Below, piece after piece: positions 44,322 through 53,635 of a stretch of DNA of 64,000 nt. Under the pieces are notes generated by a model. That model searched no databases and was not told the origin of the DNA. It saw only the letters and a program-made list of their open reading frames with translations. The position numbers and the translations under genes were made by a program. Every line of letters starts with the position of its first letter. Position 1 is the stretch's first letter. Location: positions 124,001 through 188,000 of the forward strand of contig NZ_JAETXJ010000006.1 in assembly GCF_022508225.1 (NCBI RefSeq), read 5' to 3'. Origin of the DNA: Desulfovibrio sp. UIB00 (lineage in GTDB: Bacteria > Desulfobacterota > Desulfovibrionia > Desulfovibrionales > Desulfovibrionaceae).

Positions 44322-45758
44322 ATGCGCACTGCACCACGCTTAATCACTGTCTGCCTTGCCTGCGCACTGCTCTGCCATTTGCCCCTACCTGGCATTGCGG
44401 CGCAGCAGGGGGACGAACAACCCCGCCTTATGAAAGTTGTAGCGCTTTCCCGCCACGGGGTGCGCTCGCCTACGCAGGCTCCCGATACGCTTTCGCAGTG
44501 GAGCACCCGTAACTGGCCCCAGTGGCCTGTGCCGAGGGGGTTCCTCACGCCGCGCGGTGCGCGGCTGGTAACCGCCATGTGGGAAGACATGCGCGGGCAA
44601 ATGCTGAATCTTGGCCTGCTGCCCGACAGCGCCTGCCCACCGCCCGGCAAGGTCTTTGTGCGCGCCGACGTGGACCAGCGCACAAGAGCAACAGCCAAAG
44701 CCCTGCTTGATGGCCTCTGCCCCGCTGGCGGGCAGACCTATGCCGTTTCAAGCCAGACGCCCGATCCGCTTTTTCATCCCGTGCAGGCGGGTTTTCAGCG
44801 TTTTGACCCAGCCTCGGTAGCCGCCAGCATCATGACCACGGCCGGAGGCGATCTTGATCGACTGCATGAGGACAATGCAGGGGCCTTGACCCACATCCAG
44901 CACCTGAGCGCCCCGGTGGCCCCCACATTGTGCTCGCGCTACAATCTGCCGCCCACCTGCGGGCTCGCAGACCTGCCAAATTCTGTGAGCGTTGATGCTG
45001 ACGGCAAGGGCGCAGGACTTTCCGGCGCACTGGCAACAGCATCAAGCATGGCGGAAATTTTTTTGCTGGAATATGCGCAGTGGCCTGAAATTTCTGCCGG
45101 ATGGGGCCAGGTGGACGCGCACGTTCTGCGTGAGGTGCTGCCCGTACACACCAGCGTGTTCAACACAGTGAACCGTTCTCCGGTTGTGGCTCTTTTCAAG
45201 GGGGCATCGCTGCTTTCAGAAATGGCCGCAGCCCTTGACGGCACTCATAGGGATCAACGCTGCAACGCGGCTTCCCTGGTTGTTTTTGTGGGGCACGACA
45301 CCAACCTTGCCAATGTGGGCGAATTGCTGGGCGTGCACTGGCAGTTGCCCGGCTACCCCGATGACGCCACCCCGCCAGGATCAGCTCTTATGCTTGAGCT
45401 GTGGGATATGGGCGGTAAAAAAGAAGTGCGCGTGCGCTTTTTTGCCCAGTCGCTGGAAGCCCTGCATGAACCCTTTGTTGATCCGCCGCAGCCTGTGAGC
45501 GGCCTGGCCATCCCCCAGTTTACCGATCCGGCCAGAACCCACAAGGCAACTGCGGCTCTGGTAACAGCGCCGCCTGTTGTGGGAGAGGCCCGCTTCAGCC
45601 TTGAAAGTTTTTCCAAAAGGGTCAACAAAGCACTGCGCAATGCATCCCTGGTTCCACAAGAGGTTCCCCCGCTACGCCTGCGGGTGGACAGCGATGTGGA
45701 CAGCCGCCCTGCCACAGCCACTTCCGCTGAGGCTTCTCCACCAGTAAAAAACCGCTGA
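44322..45758 (+). CDS. Histidine acid phosphatase (phytase/glucose-1-phosphatase type)
   Basis: This 478-residue exported phosphatase has a signal peptide (about 1-22, ending in IAA). The catalytic LSRHGVRSPT follows at about residue 38, and the proton-donor motif is VGHDTNLAN near residue 325. The long tail of about 100 residues is Ala/Pro-rich. AAGGAG lies seven bases before the ATG. Members release phosphate from phytate or sugar phosphates in the periplasm, and the substrate is not decided here. The gene stands alone between divergent GNAT and EF-hand genes. Confidence 0.88.
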   Translation: MRTAPRLITVCLACALLCHLPLPGIAAQQGDEQPRLMKVVALSRHGVRSPTQAPDTLSQWSTRNWPQWPVPRGFLTPRGARLVTAMWEDMRGQMLNLGLLPDSACPPPGKVFVRADVDQRTRATAKALLDGLCPAGGQTYAVSSQTPDPLFHPVQAGFQRFDPASVAASIMTTAGGDLDRLHEDNAGALTHIQHLSAPVAPTLCSRYNLPPTCGLADLPNSVSVDADGKGAGLSGALATASSMAEIFLLEYAQWPEISAGWGQVDAHVLREVLPVHTSVFNTVNRSPVVALFKGASLLSEMAAALDGTHRDQRCNAASLVVFVGHDTNLANVGELLGVHWQLPGYPDDATPPGSALMLELWDMGGKKEVRVRFFAQSLEALHEPFVDPPQPVSGLAIPQFTDPARTHKATAALVTAPPVVGEARFSLESFSKRVNKALRNASLVPQEVPPLRLRVDSDVDSRPATATSAEASPPVKNR

Positions 45759-45782
45759 CCCCATAGGCCCCCTGCACTCCAC

Positions 45783-45813
45783 ACCGCCGCATCATGTGAT
45801 GCGGCGGTTTTTC
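45783..45813 (+). terminator. Rho-independent terminator after the phosphatase gene
   Basis: A 12-bp stem (45783-45794 with 45797-45808) with T residues after it, about 25 bases after the stop. Confidence 0.85.
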
Positions 45814-46028
45814 ATTTTACAGCACCGCATAGTGGCTTCTGGCGCGACAAAAAAAGGCTGGCGGCAAAAATTTCCCCCACGCAAAACGGAATGTCTTTTG
45901 CATAATCAGATTGGGAAAAAAATTCCCCGGCTGATACGCGACACAGGGAGGTGCGCTTACAGTATTCGGCTTCGCCCGCAGTGGATTGCAGGTGTTGCCG
46001 ACAATGTCCGCAAGGACTGGGAGACAGT

Positions 46029-47066
46029 ATGAGCGTCAGTGCGTTATCATCATCCTCTTCCTCCTATTGGGAGAAGATGCTTGCGCAGATGAAAGGCTCC
46101 AGCGAGGCGCAATCGCAGGACAATCTGGCAAGCAAGCTTTTCGGGGATCTGGATTCTGACGGGAACGGAGCGTTAAGCCTTGATGAAACCGGGCTAAGCA
46201 GCGAACTCTACAACAAACTTGATACCGATGGCGATGGGGCCGTTTCGCAGACAGAACTGCAAAAAGCCATTGAAACCCAGCGCAACGCCATGTTCACCAA
46301 CATGCAGATGGGGCAGAGCCAGGCAGCACAGACAGCGGCGTCGACTCAGCCCACTGCCAAGGATCTGCTTTCCGCCATTATGAGCGGGCAGGTTCCCGGC
46401 GGCATGCAGGGCGCAGGGCGCGGCGGCAAGGGTGACGACCTTGCGTCCAAACTCTTTTCTTCGCTGGACAGTGACAGCAGCGGCGGCCTGAGCGCCGAGG
46501 AAACGGGCCTCAGCCAGTCCGTGTTTGACGCCATGGACACCGATCAGGACGGCTCCGTCTCTTCCGATGAACTGGCGGCAGCGCTGAAAAAACAGCGCGA
46601 AGCCATGAACAACGGCTCCCAGAATCCGCAAAACCAGTCCAGCGAACAGAATTCCTCAGGCGAAATGGACGCAAAAACCCTGCTGTCTTCCATCATGAAC
46701 GGCCAGATGCCCCCGCCGCCTCCCTCGCAGGGGCAGTCTGCTTCGTCTGGTCAGACAGGATCATCCCACGTGGCTTCCAAGCTTTTTTCGAGCCTGGACA
46801 GCGACAGCAGCGATGGCCTGAGCGTTGACGAAACAGGCCTCAGCCAGTCTGTATTCGACTCCATGGACGCGAATCAGGATGGCTCCGTTTCCGCTGACGA
46901 GCTTGCAACCGCACTTGAAAAACAACGCGCAGCGATGGGAACAGACCAGACCAGCACAAGCCGAACCGCCATGGCCCGCAGTTTTCTGTCAGCCATTGCC
47001 AACAGCGCCTACCAGAGCGTGAGCCAAACCACCGCCGCTGCCCAGAGTGTGGAAGCAGTGGCCTGA
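46029..47066 (+). CDS. Protein with six EF-hand calcium-binding loops
   Basis: The 345-residue product holds six EF-hand loops in three pairs, for example DSDGNGALSLDE, DTDGDGAVSQTE, DSDSSGGLSAEE, DTDQDGSVSSDE, DSDSSDGLSVDE and DANQDGSVSADE. The pairs are separated by Gln/Ser/Gly-rich linkers. The fifth loop has Asp in place of the usual position-six Gly. No signal peptide is seen, and the N-terminus is Ser-rich. GGGAG precedes the ATG. The second and third pairs are closely similar at DNA level, which points to an internal duplication. Calcium sensing or buffering is likely, but the specific role is unknown. Confidence 0.88.
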   Translation: MSVSALSSSSSSYWEKMLAQMKGSSEAQSQDNLASKLFGDLDSDGNGALSLDETGLSSELYNKLDTDGDGAVSQTELQKAIETQRNAMFTNMQMGQSQAAQTAASTQPTAKDLLSAIMSGQVPGGMQGAGRGGKGDDLASKLFSSLDSDSSGGLSAEETGLSQSVFDAMDTDQDGSVSSDELAAALKKQREAMNNGSQNPQNQSSEQNSSGEMDAKTLLSSIMNGQMPPPPPSQGQSASSGQTGSSHVASKLFSSLDSDSSDGLSVDETGLSQSVFDSMDANQDGSVSADELATALEKQRAAMGTDQTSTSRTAMARSFLSAIANSAYQSVSQTTAAAQSVEAVA

Positions 47067-47125
47067 TCCCCACCAGGAACAAAGCCTCCTCCACGCAGAA
47101 GACGCTCACACATTATGCCCACAAC

Positions 47126-47160
47126 CATAAGCCCGGCTGCGCAAAACAGCCGGGCTTATG
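47126..47160. terminator. Hairpin after the EF-hand gene
   Basis: A perfect 14-bp stem CATAAGCCCGGCTG/CAGCCGGGCTTATG with a seven-base loop, about 60 bases after the stop. A T run is missing, but the position fits a terminator. Confidence 0.65.
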
Positions 47161-47210
47161 CCATGTAGCCCCTTGCATAGTAACATGCCCCCCATCAGGT
47201 AGACGAAGTA

Positions 47211-47257
47211 AAAAAGCCCCACCATGCTTAAACTTTGAAAACATGATGGGCTTTTTT
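47211..47257 (+). terminator. Second rho-independent terminator before the IS3 remnant
   Basis: A stem AAAAGCCC...GGGCTTTTTT with an inner CCATG/CATGATG section ends in six T. Confidence 0.75.
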
Positions 47258-47269
47258 ATGGCCTAAGGA

Positions 47270-47490
47270 ATACGTTCACGTAAAGCCAACTCTTTGGATA
47301 ATGCATGTGTTGCACTATTCTTCTCCAATTTGAAGGCTGAAGTTTTTTCTTGGAAAAACGGTTCAGAGCGAAGAGGAAACCAGCACTCTGATTGAAGAAT
47401 ACATACGTTTTTACAACACAGAACGACTCCCCCAAAAGCTCGACCAGCTTTCCCCGATAGAATACCGGGAAAAATGGCCGCTTAATCTTC
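47270..47490 (+). pseudogene. Remnant of an IS3-family transposase, frameshifted
   Basis: Reading from about 47270 in one frame gives SRKANSLDNACVALFFSNLKAEVF, close to the catalytic C-terminal part of IS3-family transposases. About 40 codons later the frame must change to continue as LIEEYIRFYNTERLPQ then LSPIEYREKWP, the usual end of the same protein. No start, no first ORF and no terminal repeats are seen, so this is a dead fragment. It marks a former insertion next to the chemoreceptor gene. Confidence 0.85.
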
Positions 47491-48000
47491 GCCACGGAGA
47501 TATTATTAACTGTCTACTTGAGGTGCAGACCATATGCCGGGGGATATTTTTTGTGCCCTTCACATGCAATATCATGGCCGTGGGCGCGAAATATCCTTTG
47601 TGGTGTTGTCGTTAGCCGACATGGATAATGCGTACACTGGCAATCAATAGTACGCTAATTACTAGTGTGTAATTAAAATAGAAAATTGAGTGCATACTCA
47701 ACGCTTGGGGAAATTTTTAAACAAGATGTAAGCCTGCGGTATAAACGTGTTCTTTGCTATCGCAATGTTATAATAGTATATATTATATGATGGTATATTA
47801 ATCTGGAATAGCAACAGATAAATTTATTTTTATCCGTGTGTTTGTTGTGTCTGTTGCTGTTAAAATTGGTAATCGATTTTACAGGGTTGTAGTTGTCAAA
47901 TTGGAATTTGCCAATGCGGTACTTTTTAGTATCAAGATATCTTGCTGATATTTTTATTTTTTATTTTTTAAGAAGTATTGAAAAAAATCACAAGGGGGCA

Positions 48001-48027
48001 TAATGCGAGCAGAGATGTAGCCGATAG
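48001..48027 (+). promoter_or_regulatory. Sigma-28 (FliA) promoter of the chemoreceptor gene
   Basis: TAAT-N15-GCCGATAG resembles the FliA consensus TAAA-N15-GCCGATAA with one change in each box. It lies about 75 bases before the start of the chemoreceptor, as expected for flagellar-class control. Confidence 0.7.
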
Positions 48028-48101
48028 GCTATATCGAAGTTGGCGTGACGCTTTTTGATCTCCATCGTGTGTATTTAAACTTTAGCGCCGAGTAGAATGC
48101 A

Positions 48102-49841
48102 ATGAAGCTTGTAACAAAAATTTCTTGCGGGATGGGGATGCTGGGTGTTTTGATGGCTTTATTAGCCGGATATATGCTTTGGCAAATGTCGGAACTCAAC
48201 AACATCACCTCTGTATTGGCGCATCGCAATGTGCCAGTGTCGGAGCTTGCTGGCGAAATCAATACTGACACTGCAGAATACAGAATAATGGAATTCCGTT
48301 ACCTCATTGAAAATGACGCGCAAAAGGCTTCTGCGATCAAAGCAAAACTTGATGAAGTGCGAAAAACGTTTGATCGGGAAATTCAAGAAATTGGTGACCT
48401 CTGTATTTCTGGCAACGCCAAGCAGTGTGTGCTGGATATTGAGCGCGGCCTGAAAAAATATTTGGATACTTCCAAAGAAGTGTTGCTCCTGCGGCAAAAC
48501 GGCAAGGTAGATGAGGCCCTGGCCCTGCTTACGGGCAAGTCGCATGCTGATTACGAAGCTATGACCGATTCCATTGAACTCCTGGTGAAGGTTTCGCACG
48601 ACAACGCCCACGCGCGTGGCCTTAAAGGGGACAGCCTGTACGCCACAAGCAACGCCATGGGCATCGGCCTGACCCTTTTTGCCATTGTGCTTGCTGCTGC
48701 ATCGGCCGCTCTAATTGCGCGCGAAACAAACCGACAGCTTGGCAGAGACCCTGGGGAATTGCTGGTGGTCGCTCAGCGTGTGGTGGACGGGGATTTTAAT
48801 ATTGACGATGGCCATGCCAGAATTGGCGTGTATGGCTCAATCATCGCCATGGTGGAGGCCTTGAAAGGCCATATCGAAAAGGCCAGGAGCGAATCAGAAA
48901 ACGCCAGAGAACAATCGCGTCAGGCGCACGAAGCTATGGATAGCGCCAATGCGGCCAAGGATGAGGCGCAGCATAAAACGGAAGCAATGGTGCGTGCCGC
49001 AGGCAAGCTTGAAAAGGTCGTGCAGATTGTCAGCTCGGCTTCCACGCAGCTTTCTGCCCAGATCGAACAGGCAGGCAAGGGGGCCGGGCATGCTGCGCAA
49101 AGACTTGCGGAAGCTGCCACTGCCATGAACCAGATGAACGCCACCGTGCAGGAGGTGGCCCGCAATGCCGGCCAGGCATCTGTGGCATCCACCGATACAA
49201 AGGACAAAGCCGAAGCCGGGGCCGACATTGTGCAAAAATCGCTTGTCAGTATCGGCCAGGTGCAGACAGTTTCGCAGGAACTCAAGCAGGATATGCTGCA
49301 ACTGAACACGCACGCCCAGGCCATCAGCCAGATTATGGGCGTCATTTCAGATATTGCGGACCAGACAAACCTTCTGGCGCTCAATGCCGCCATTGAAGCC
49401 GCCCGCGCGGGTGATGCCGGGCGGGGATTTGCCGTGGTCGCCGACGAGGTGCGCAAACTGGCAGAAAAAACCATGGCCTCGACCCATGATGTGGGCAATG
49501 CCATAAATGCCATACAGGAGAGCACTTCAAAGAGCATGGCCTCCACGGATAATGCTCTTGAGCAGGTTAACCAGGCAACGGGATACGCCAGCCAGTCCGG
49601 GCAGGCTCTCAATGAAATACTGGAAACTGTTTTGGGCATGGCAGATCAGGTCAATGCCATTGCCACTGCCAGCGAGGAGCAGTCTGCCGCCAGTGACGAA
49701 ATCAATCTGTCGATCGAGCACGTGAACGAAATGGCCAAGCAGACCGCCACCGCCATGGCCGAGGCCGCAAGCGCAGTGGCAGAACTGGCGCGTCAGTCGC
49801 AGGATCTCGGGCTGCTGATTAATGAAATGCGTCAGGAATAG
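48102..49841 (+). CDS. Methyl-accepting chemotaxis protein
   Basis: This 579-residue inner-membrane chemoreceptor has a membrane segment (about 7-27), a four-helix-bundle-type periplasmic sensor (about 30-185), a second segment (about 186-208) and a HAMP-like linker. A long coiled-coil signalling domain with the conserved hairpin tip [21 protein letters not shown], near residue 415, completes it. The sensor contains a Cys pair (CISGNAKQC). No C-terminal methyltransferase-binding pentapeptide is seen. A FliA-type promoter lies upstream and a terminator downstream, so it is a monocistronic flagellar-regulon gene. Confidence 0.94.
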   Translation: MKLVTKISCGMGMLGVLMALLAGYMLWQMSELNNITSVLAHRNVPVSELAGEINTDTAEYRIMEFRYLIENDAQKASAIKAKLDEVRKTFDREIQEIGDLCISGNAKQCVLDIERGLKKYLDTSKEVLLLRQNGKVDEALALLTGKSHADYEAMTDSIELLVKVSHDNAHARGLKGDSLYATSNAMGIGLTLFAIVLAAASAALIARETNRQLGRDPGELLVVAQRVVDGDFNIDDGHARIGVYGSIIAMVEALKGHIEKARSESENAREQSRQAHEAMDSANAAKDEAQHKTEAMVRAAGKLEKVVQIVSSASTQLSAQIEQAGKGAGHAAQRLAEAATAMNQMNATVQEVARNAGQASVASTDTKDKAEAGADIVQKSLVSIGQVQTVSQELKQDMLQLNTHAQAISQIMGVISDIADQTNLLALNAAIEAARAGDAGRGFAVVADEVRKLAEKTMASTHDVGNAINAIQESTSKSMASTDNALEQVNQATGYASQSGQALNEILETVLGMADQVNAIATASEEQSAASDEINLSIEHVNEMAKQTATAMAEAASAVAELARQSQDLGLLINEMRQE

Positions 49842-49871
49842 GCAAAATTACTACTTTATTCATAAATATAA

Positions 49872-49917
49872 GCATAAAGGCGGTCTGTTGCATTAGCGCG
49901 ACAGGCCGCCTTTATGC
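49872..49917 (+). terminator. Hairpin terminator after the chemoreceptor gene
   Basis: A 17-base arm pair (49872-49888 with 49901-49917), 30 bases after the stop. The T run is weak. Confidence 0.7.
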
Positions 49918-50111
49918 TTTGAACTACGGTGCATAATTACAACACATATCGCTTTTTAAGATGTAATAATACGACAATTGCCATTGTGTTGCTGTGATTT
50001 ATAATTGTAATTAGCATGGTGTACATGTATTGATTGTATTTTTTTTTGAGGTTTGGTATAGATTCTCCCAATATCCTATGGCATGTAATGCTTATATTCT
50101 CAGGAGTGCAT

Positions 50112-51539
50112 ATGGCAAGATTTCTAACGGTGCTCGGCGCCCTGTGCGCCGCGCTTCTTGTGCCCGGTGTCGTTCTCGCAGGGGAGGGACATCCCAATAT
50201 CCCTGGTGCGCAGCTCTCAGTCCTTTGGGCAATCCCCTTTGTGTGCATGTTGCTTTCGATTGCCATAATGCCTTTGGCATTGCCCCATTTTTGGGAAAAA
50301 CACTTTGGTAAAATCGCGGCCTTCTGGGGGCTGGCCTTTCTGACGCCCTGTCTTCTGGTTTATGGGTTCAATGTGGCCCTCTACGAGTTTTTGCACATTA
50401 TCCTTCTGGATTATGTTCCTTTTCTGGTGCTGCTGTTCACGCTCTTTACCATCGCAGGCGGTGTGCGGCTTACCGGTTCGCTGGTTGGGACACCCGCGAT
50501 CAATACCGGGCTGCTGGCAGTGGGCACTGTGCTGGCCAGCTGGATGGGAACAACCGGCGCGGCCATGCTGCTTATCCGCCCCTTGCTTCGGGCAAACGCG
50601 CACCGTAAATACCGTGTTCATTCTGTTGTCTTTTTTATTTTTCTTGTGGCCAATATTGGCGGCTCGCTTACGCCTCTGGGCGATCCGCCGCTGTTTCTGG
50701 GTTTTCTGAAGGGTGTGGATTTCTTCTGGACCACAACCAACCTGCTTATGAAAACAAGCCTCATTGCCACAATTTTGCTGGGTATATTTTTTGTCCTTGA
50801 TACCGTGCTGTTCAAGAAAGAAGGCAGCCCCAAGCCTGAAGCGCAAGCTGGCGCGGCAGAAGAAAAGCTCGGCCTTGACGGCAAGATCAACCTGCTGTTT
50901 CTTCTGGGCGTTGTTGTGGCCGTGTTGCTTTCCGGCCTCCACCCTCTGGGCGAACTGGTTTCGGTCTTCGGCGTGTCGGTTGAAGGACAGAACCTGCTGC
51001 GCGATGTGATGCTGCTGTGCCTGGCCGGGCTTTCGCTCAAGTTTACGAGCCGGCGCTGCCGGGAACTCAACGGCTTTTCCTGGGCCCCCATTGAAGAAGT
51101 TGCCAAGCTGTTCTTTGGCATTTTTATCAGCATGGTTCCCGCCATTGCCATTTTGCGCGCAGGAGCTGATGGTGCGCTTGCTCCCCTGATTCACCTTGTT
51201 TCGCACGATGGGCAGCCGGTTAATTCCATGTATTTCTGGCTTACGGGCATTCTCTCCAGTTTTCTGGATAATGCGCCGACCTATCTTGTGTTTTTCAACA
51301 CTGCAGGCGGCGATGCGCAGCACCTTATGCACGATATGCCCGCCACCCTGGCCGCCATATCTGCGGGTGCCGTTTTTATGGGCGCCAACAGCTACATTGG
51401 CAACGCGCCCAACTTCATGGTGCGCTCCATTGCGGAAAGCGACGGCGTGCCTATGCCCAGCTTCTTTGGCTACATGGCATGGTCGGTAGGCATTCTGGTA
51501 CCCCTGTTTGGACTGTTGACCTGGCTGTTCTTTATCTAG
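50112..51539 (+). CDS. NhaD-like sodium:proton antiporter (ion transporter superfamily)
   Basis: This 475-residue membrane protein has about twelve spans and a signal-like N-terminus. Motifs GGSLTPLGDPPLFLGFLKG (about residue 185) and SSFLDNAPTYLVFFNTAG (about residue 385) are typical of NhaD-related transporters in the ArsB/NhaD group, where the first loop is an ion-binding site. AGGAG lies before the ATG at 50112, and the longer frame begins in an AT-rich spacer. Ion specificity is inferred from family only. It stands alone with a terminator behind it. Confidence 0.82.
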   Translation: MARFLTVLGALCAALLVPGVVLAGEGHPNIPGAQLSVLWAIPFVCMLLSIAIMPLALPHFWEKHFGKIAAFWGLAFLTPCLLVYGFNVALYEFLHIILLDYVPFLVLLFTLFTIAGGVRLTGSLVGTPAINTGLLAVGTVLASWMGTTGAAMLLIRPLLRANAHRKYRVHSVVFFIFLVANIGGSLTPLGDPPLFLGFLKGVDFFWTTTNLLMKTSLIATILLGIFFVLDTVLFKKEGSPKPEAQAGAAEEKLGLDGKINLLFLLGVVVAVLLSGLHPLGELVSVFGVSVEGQNLLRDVMLLCLAGLSLKFTSRRCRELNGFSWAPIEEVAKLFFGIFISMVPAIAILRAGADGALAPLIHLVSHDGQPVNSMYFWLTGILSSFLDNAPTYLVFFNTAGGDAQHLMHDMPATLAAISAGAVFMGANSYIGNAPNFMVRSIAESDGVPMPSFFGYMAWSVGILVPLFGLLTWLFFI

Positions 51540-51580
51540 CCGATGCAACACCCGCGAGGCGGGATTTGTCATCAGTATAA

Positions 51581-51616
51581 AGCAAGCCCCTCTACCTTAA
51601 GGTCGAGGGGCTTGCT
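51581..51616. terminator. Bidirectional terminator between the antiporter and the kinase gene
   Basis: AGCAAGCCCCTC (51581-51592) pairs with GAGGGGCTTGCT (51605-51616), and the loop itself is a palindrome. It separates convergent genes. Confidence 0.75.
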
Positions 51617-51651
51617 TGCTGTCTGCCAAAATACAATGTTCCCGCGCCAGC

Positions 51652-52659
51652 TCATACAGCGCCCAAGGGCATGCTTCCCTCAAGGTAGCGCCTGCAAAGG
51701 CGCACCGTGTGTTCAAGCCAGTGTGCGCCGAGGTTGCGGGCGATCTCGGTATTGGCGTGGGTGGCCATCCATGCTGTCATCTGGATACGCCGCTGCATGA
51801 TCATATGCGGGATCATGGCTTCATCCTGAGCATCCAGATGACTGACCAGCTCATATCCCTGAAGCCAGTTTTCCAGCCAGAGGGGGGCCAGCGGGCAGTG
51901 TTCCTCAAAGCTCATGGCCGTAGCAATGTCGTGAACAAACCAGCCCATGCCGCAATCGTCAAAATCAATGACGCGCGTACCGGCCTTGTGCAGCAGCAGA
52001 TTGGTCAAGCGCAGGTCAGCGTGAATCAGGCCATAACGCCGGGCGGTCTGGCCGTAGGCGCGCAGTTTTCCCCCAATACAGTTCACGGCCGCCTCCAGAA
52101 GCAGGGCGTCCTCGCGTGGCAGGCCGGGGCTTGCCCGCCAGTCCCCCCAATGGGCGCACGGGCCAACCATACTTTCGTGGTTCCAGACGATGCGCTGGAA
52201 GCCTGCCGGTTTTTGCCATTGCCGGCTATGCTGGTGGAGGCGCCCCGCCACTTCGCCAAGCTGCCGAAAGGCGCGTGGGTCTAGCTGCACTGTTGGCATT
52301 TCGCCGTCAATCCACTGAAAAAGAACGATATTTCTGTGTGATCCGTCTGGAAGGCGCATAGTCAGCACCCTTTCGCCCTTGATGGTCGGCAAGGCTTTTG
52401 GCGTGACCATGCCAGTATCTTGCTGCAAGGCATCCAGCCACATCAGCTCGCCCATTATATTGATGTGCGAGTGATAATTTTCGCGGTGCACACGCAGGGC
52501 GTAACGGCTGTTGCTGGTCTGGACAAGAAATGTGGCGTTTTCTGAACGGCAGAGCAGGTGCAGGCTTCCCTGCATTTCCGGGGGGTACTGCTGCAATGCC
52601 TGCCGTGCCAGTTGCGTCACGGCCTGATCGCTGAGCGAGTCATTTTGCTGGAGTGACAT
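51652..52659 (-). CDS. APH-fold small-molecule kinase (phosphotransferase family)
   Basis: This 335-residue protein of the aminoglycoside/homoserine/choline kinase fold has the catalytic loop YGLIHADLRLTNLLL (HxDxxxxN) near residue 210. The metal-binding Asp follows in VIDFDDCGMGWFVHDIA. An N-terminal ATP-binding lobe has ALRVHRENYHSHI. GGGGGA before MSLQQND supports the start. It shares its strand with the DeoR-type regulator and faces the ethanolamine operon, so an amino-alcohol such as ethanolamine is a reasonable guess for its substrate. Homoserine kinase type II is the other option. Confidence 0.75.
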   Translation of the reverse strand: MSLQQNDSLSDQAVTQLARQALQQYPPEMQGSLHLLCRSENATFLVQTSNSRYALRVHRENYHSHINIMGELMWLDALQQDTGMVTPKALPTIKGERVLTMRLPDGSHRNIVLFQWIDGEMPTVQLDPRAFRQLGEVAGRLHQHSRQWQKPAGFQRIVWNHESMVGPCAHWGDWRASPGLPREDALLLEAAVNCIGGKLRAYGQTARRYGLIHADLRLTNLLLHKAGTRVIDFDDCGMGWFVHDIATAMSFEEHCPLAPLWLENWLQGYELVSHLDAQDEAMIPHMIMQRRIQMTAWMATHANTEIARNLGAHWLEHTVRLCRRYLEGSMPLGAV

Positions 52660-52808
52660 ATTCCCCCCTGCGTTGGATGTCGTGCCAGTCGGTTCCATCT
52701 GCTGTCAGGGGGGAGCAGTGCGATCATAACCGGCATCGCCTTTCATGCCCCGCAAGCAGTTGCTTCAAAACAGTTTTGCGGCGTGCGGCGGATGGTAAAA
52801 ACAGATGT

Positions 52809-53588
52809 TCAGGCCAGAATGACTTTGGGCAAAATTTCTTTCAGCTCCTTCAGACATGGCAAATCCGAAGCTGCGGCATCGGTAATGAGCATGGAAATTT
52901 CGCGAGGTGAGGCGTAGTTTATCCGGCTGATAACGCCAAGCTTTGTGTGATCAGCGAGTATGCACAGCCTGCTGGCGCGTTGCGCCATGCAGCGTGCCAC
53001 GGCGGCTTCTTCCGGCAAAAAGCTGCTTGCCCCGTGGTGTGCATCCAGCCCCACGGGCGAAAGAATTGCCATATCTACTCGCCAGCGCTGAATTTCTTCA
53101 ATCACACCCTCGCCGCAGGTCTGCTCCCGTCCGGCAAGGATGCGGCCTCCCACCAGCACCACTGTGCTGTCGTTTTTTTTATCTTCGTCCCTTTCACTCA
53201 AAATGATGGCGGCGCGCAGGCTGTTGGTCACGATGGTGAGCCCAGGCATGGTGCAGAGTTCCTCTGCCAGAGCCGTTGTTGTGGTACCTGCGTCCATAAA
53301 CACTGTTTGCCCCTGTTGCAGTTGCAGCACCGTGGCGCGGGCAATGGCGCGCTTTTCCCGTTCCAGCCGGGTTCTGCGCTCTTTGAGTGAGGGTTCGGAA
53401 GTAGAGGAATCCAGCGCCACAAGGCCGCCATGTACACGCCTTGCCGCGCCCTGGTTTTCCAGCTCGATAATATCCCGGCGGGCTGTTTCCCGGGAAATTC
53501 CCAGCTCATTGATAAGCCGCTCTGTGCTGATATGACCGTTGGCGGCTATGAGGGCAAGTATGCGGTGCAGGCGGGTTTCGCGCAGCAT
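52809..53588 (-). CDS. DeoR-family transcriptional regulator
   Basis: The 259-residue repressor has an N-terminal helix-turn-helix (RILALIAANGHISTERLINELGISRETARRDI). A C-terminal ligand domain of the phosphosugar-isomerase fold follows, with FMDAGTTTTALAEEL and IVTNSLRAA. The ATG at 53588 was chosen because AAGG precedes it. The longer frame begins with TTG. It is divergent from the TRAP-ethanolamine operon across a 670-base gap and about 150 bases upstream of the kinase gene, making a local regulatory role likely. Most members sense phosphorylated metabolites, which would suit the nearby kinase. Confidence 0.88.
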   Translation of the reverse strand: MLRETRLHRILALIAANGHISTERLINELGISRETARRDIIELENQGAARRVHGGLVALDSSTSEPSLKERRTRLEREKRAIARATVLQLQQGQTVFMDAGTTTTALAEELCTMPGLTIVTNSLRAAIILSERDEDKKNDSTVVLVGGRILAGREQTCGEGVIEEIQRWRVDMAILSPVGLDAHHGASSFLPEEAAVARCMAQRASRLCILADHTKLGVISRINYASPREISMLITDAAASDLPCLKELKEILPKVILA

Positions 53589-53601
53589 GTGTTTCAACCT
53601 T

Positions 53602-53635
53602 GTTAGATATACGCTGACATTCTGGTTAGCATATA
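53602..53635. repeat. Direct repeat GTTAG(A/C)ATATA, candidate DeoR-type operator
   Basis: GTTAGATATA (53602-53611) and GTTAGCATATA (53625-53635) lie 23 bases apart, about two helical turns, just upstream of the DeoR-type gene. Direct repeats of this size are usual for this regulator family. Confidence 0.4.

Larger units (their letters stand above)
47067..48101. other. Long intergenic region with terminators, IS3 remnant and FliA promoter
   Basis: This 1,035-base gap has no intact gene. It holds two terminators, a broken transposase piece (47270-47490), an AT-rich stretch with a short inverted repeat TTGAGT-GCAT-ACTCAA (47687-47702), and the FliA-type promoter of the chemoreceptor. Base composition between about 47640 and 48000 is clearly more AT-rich than the coding regions. 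Confidence 0.6.
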
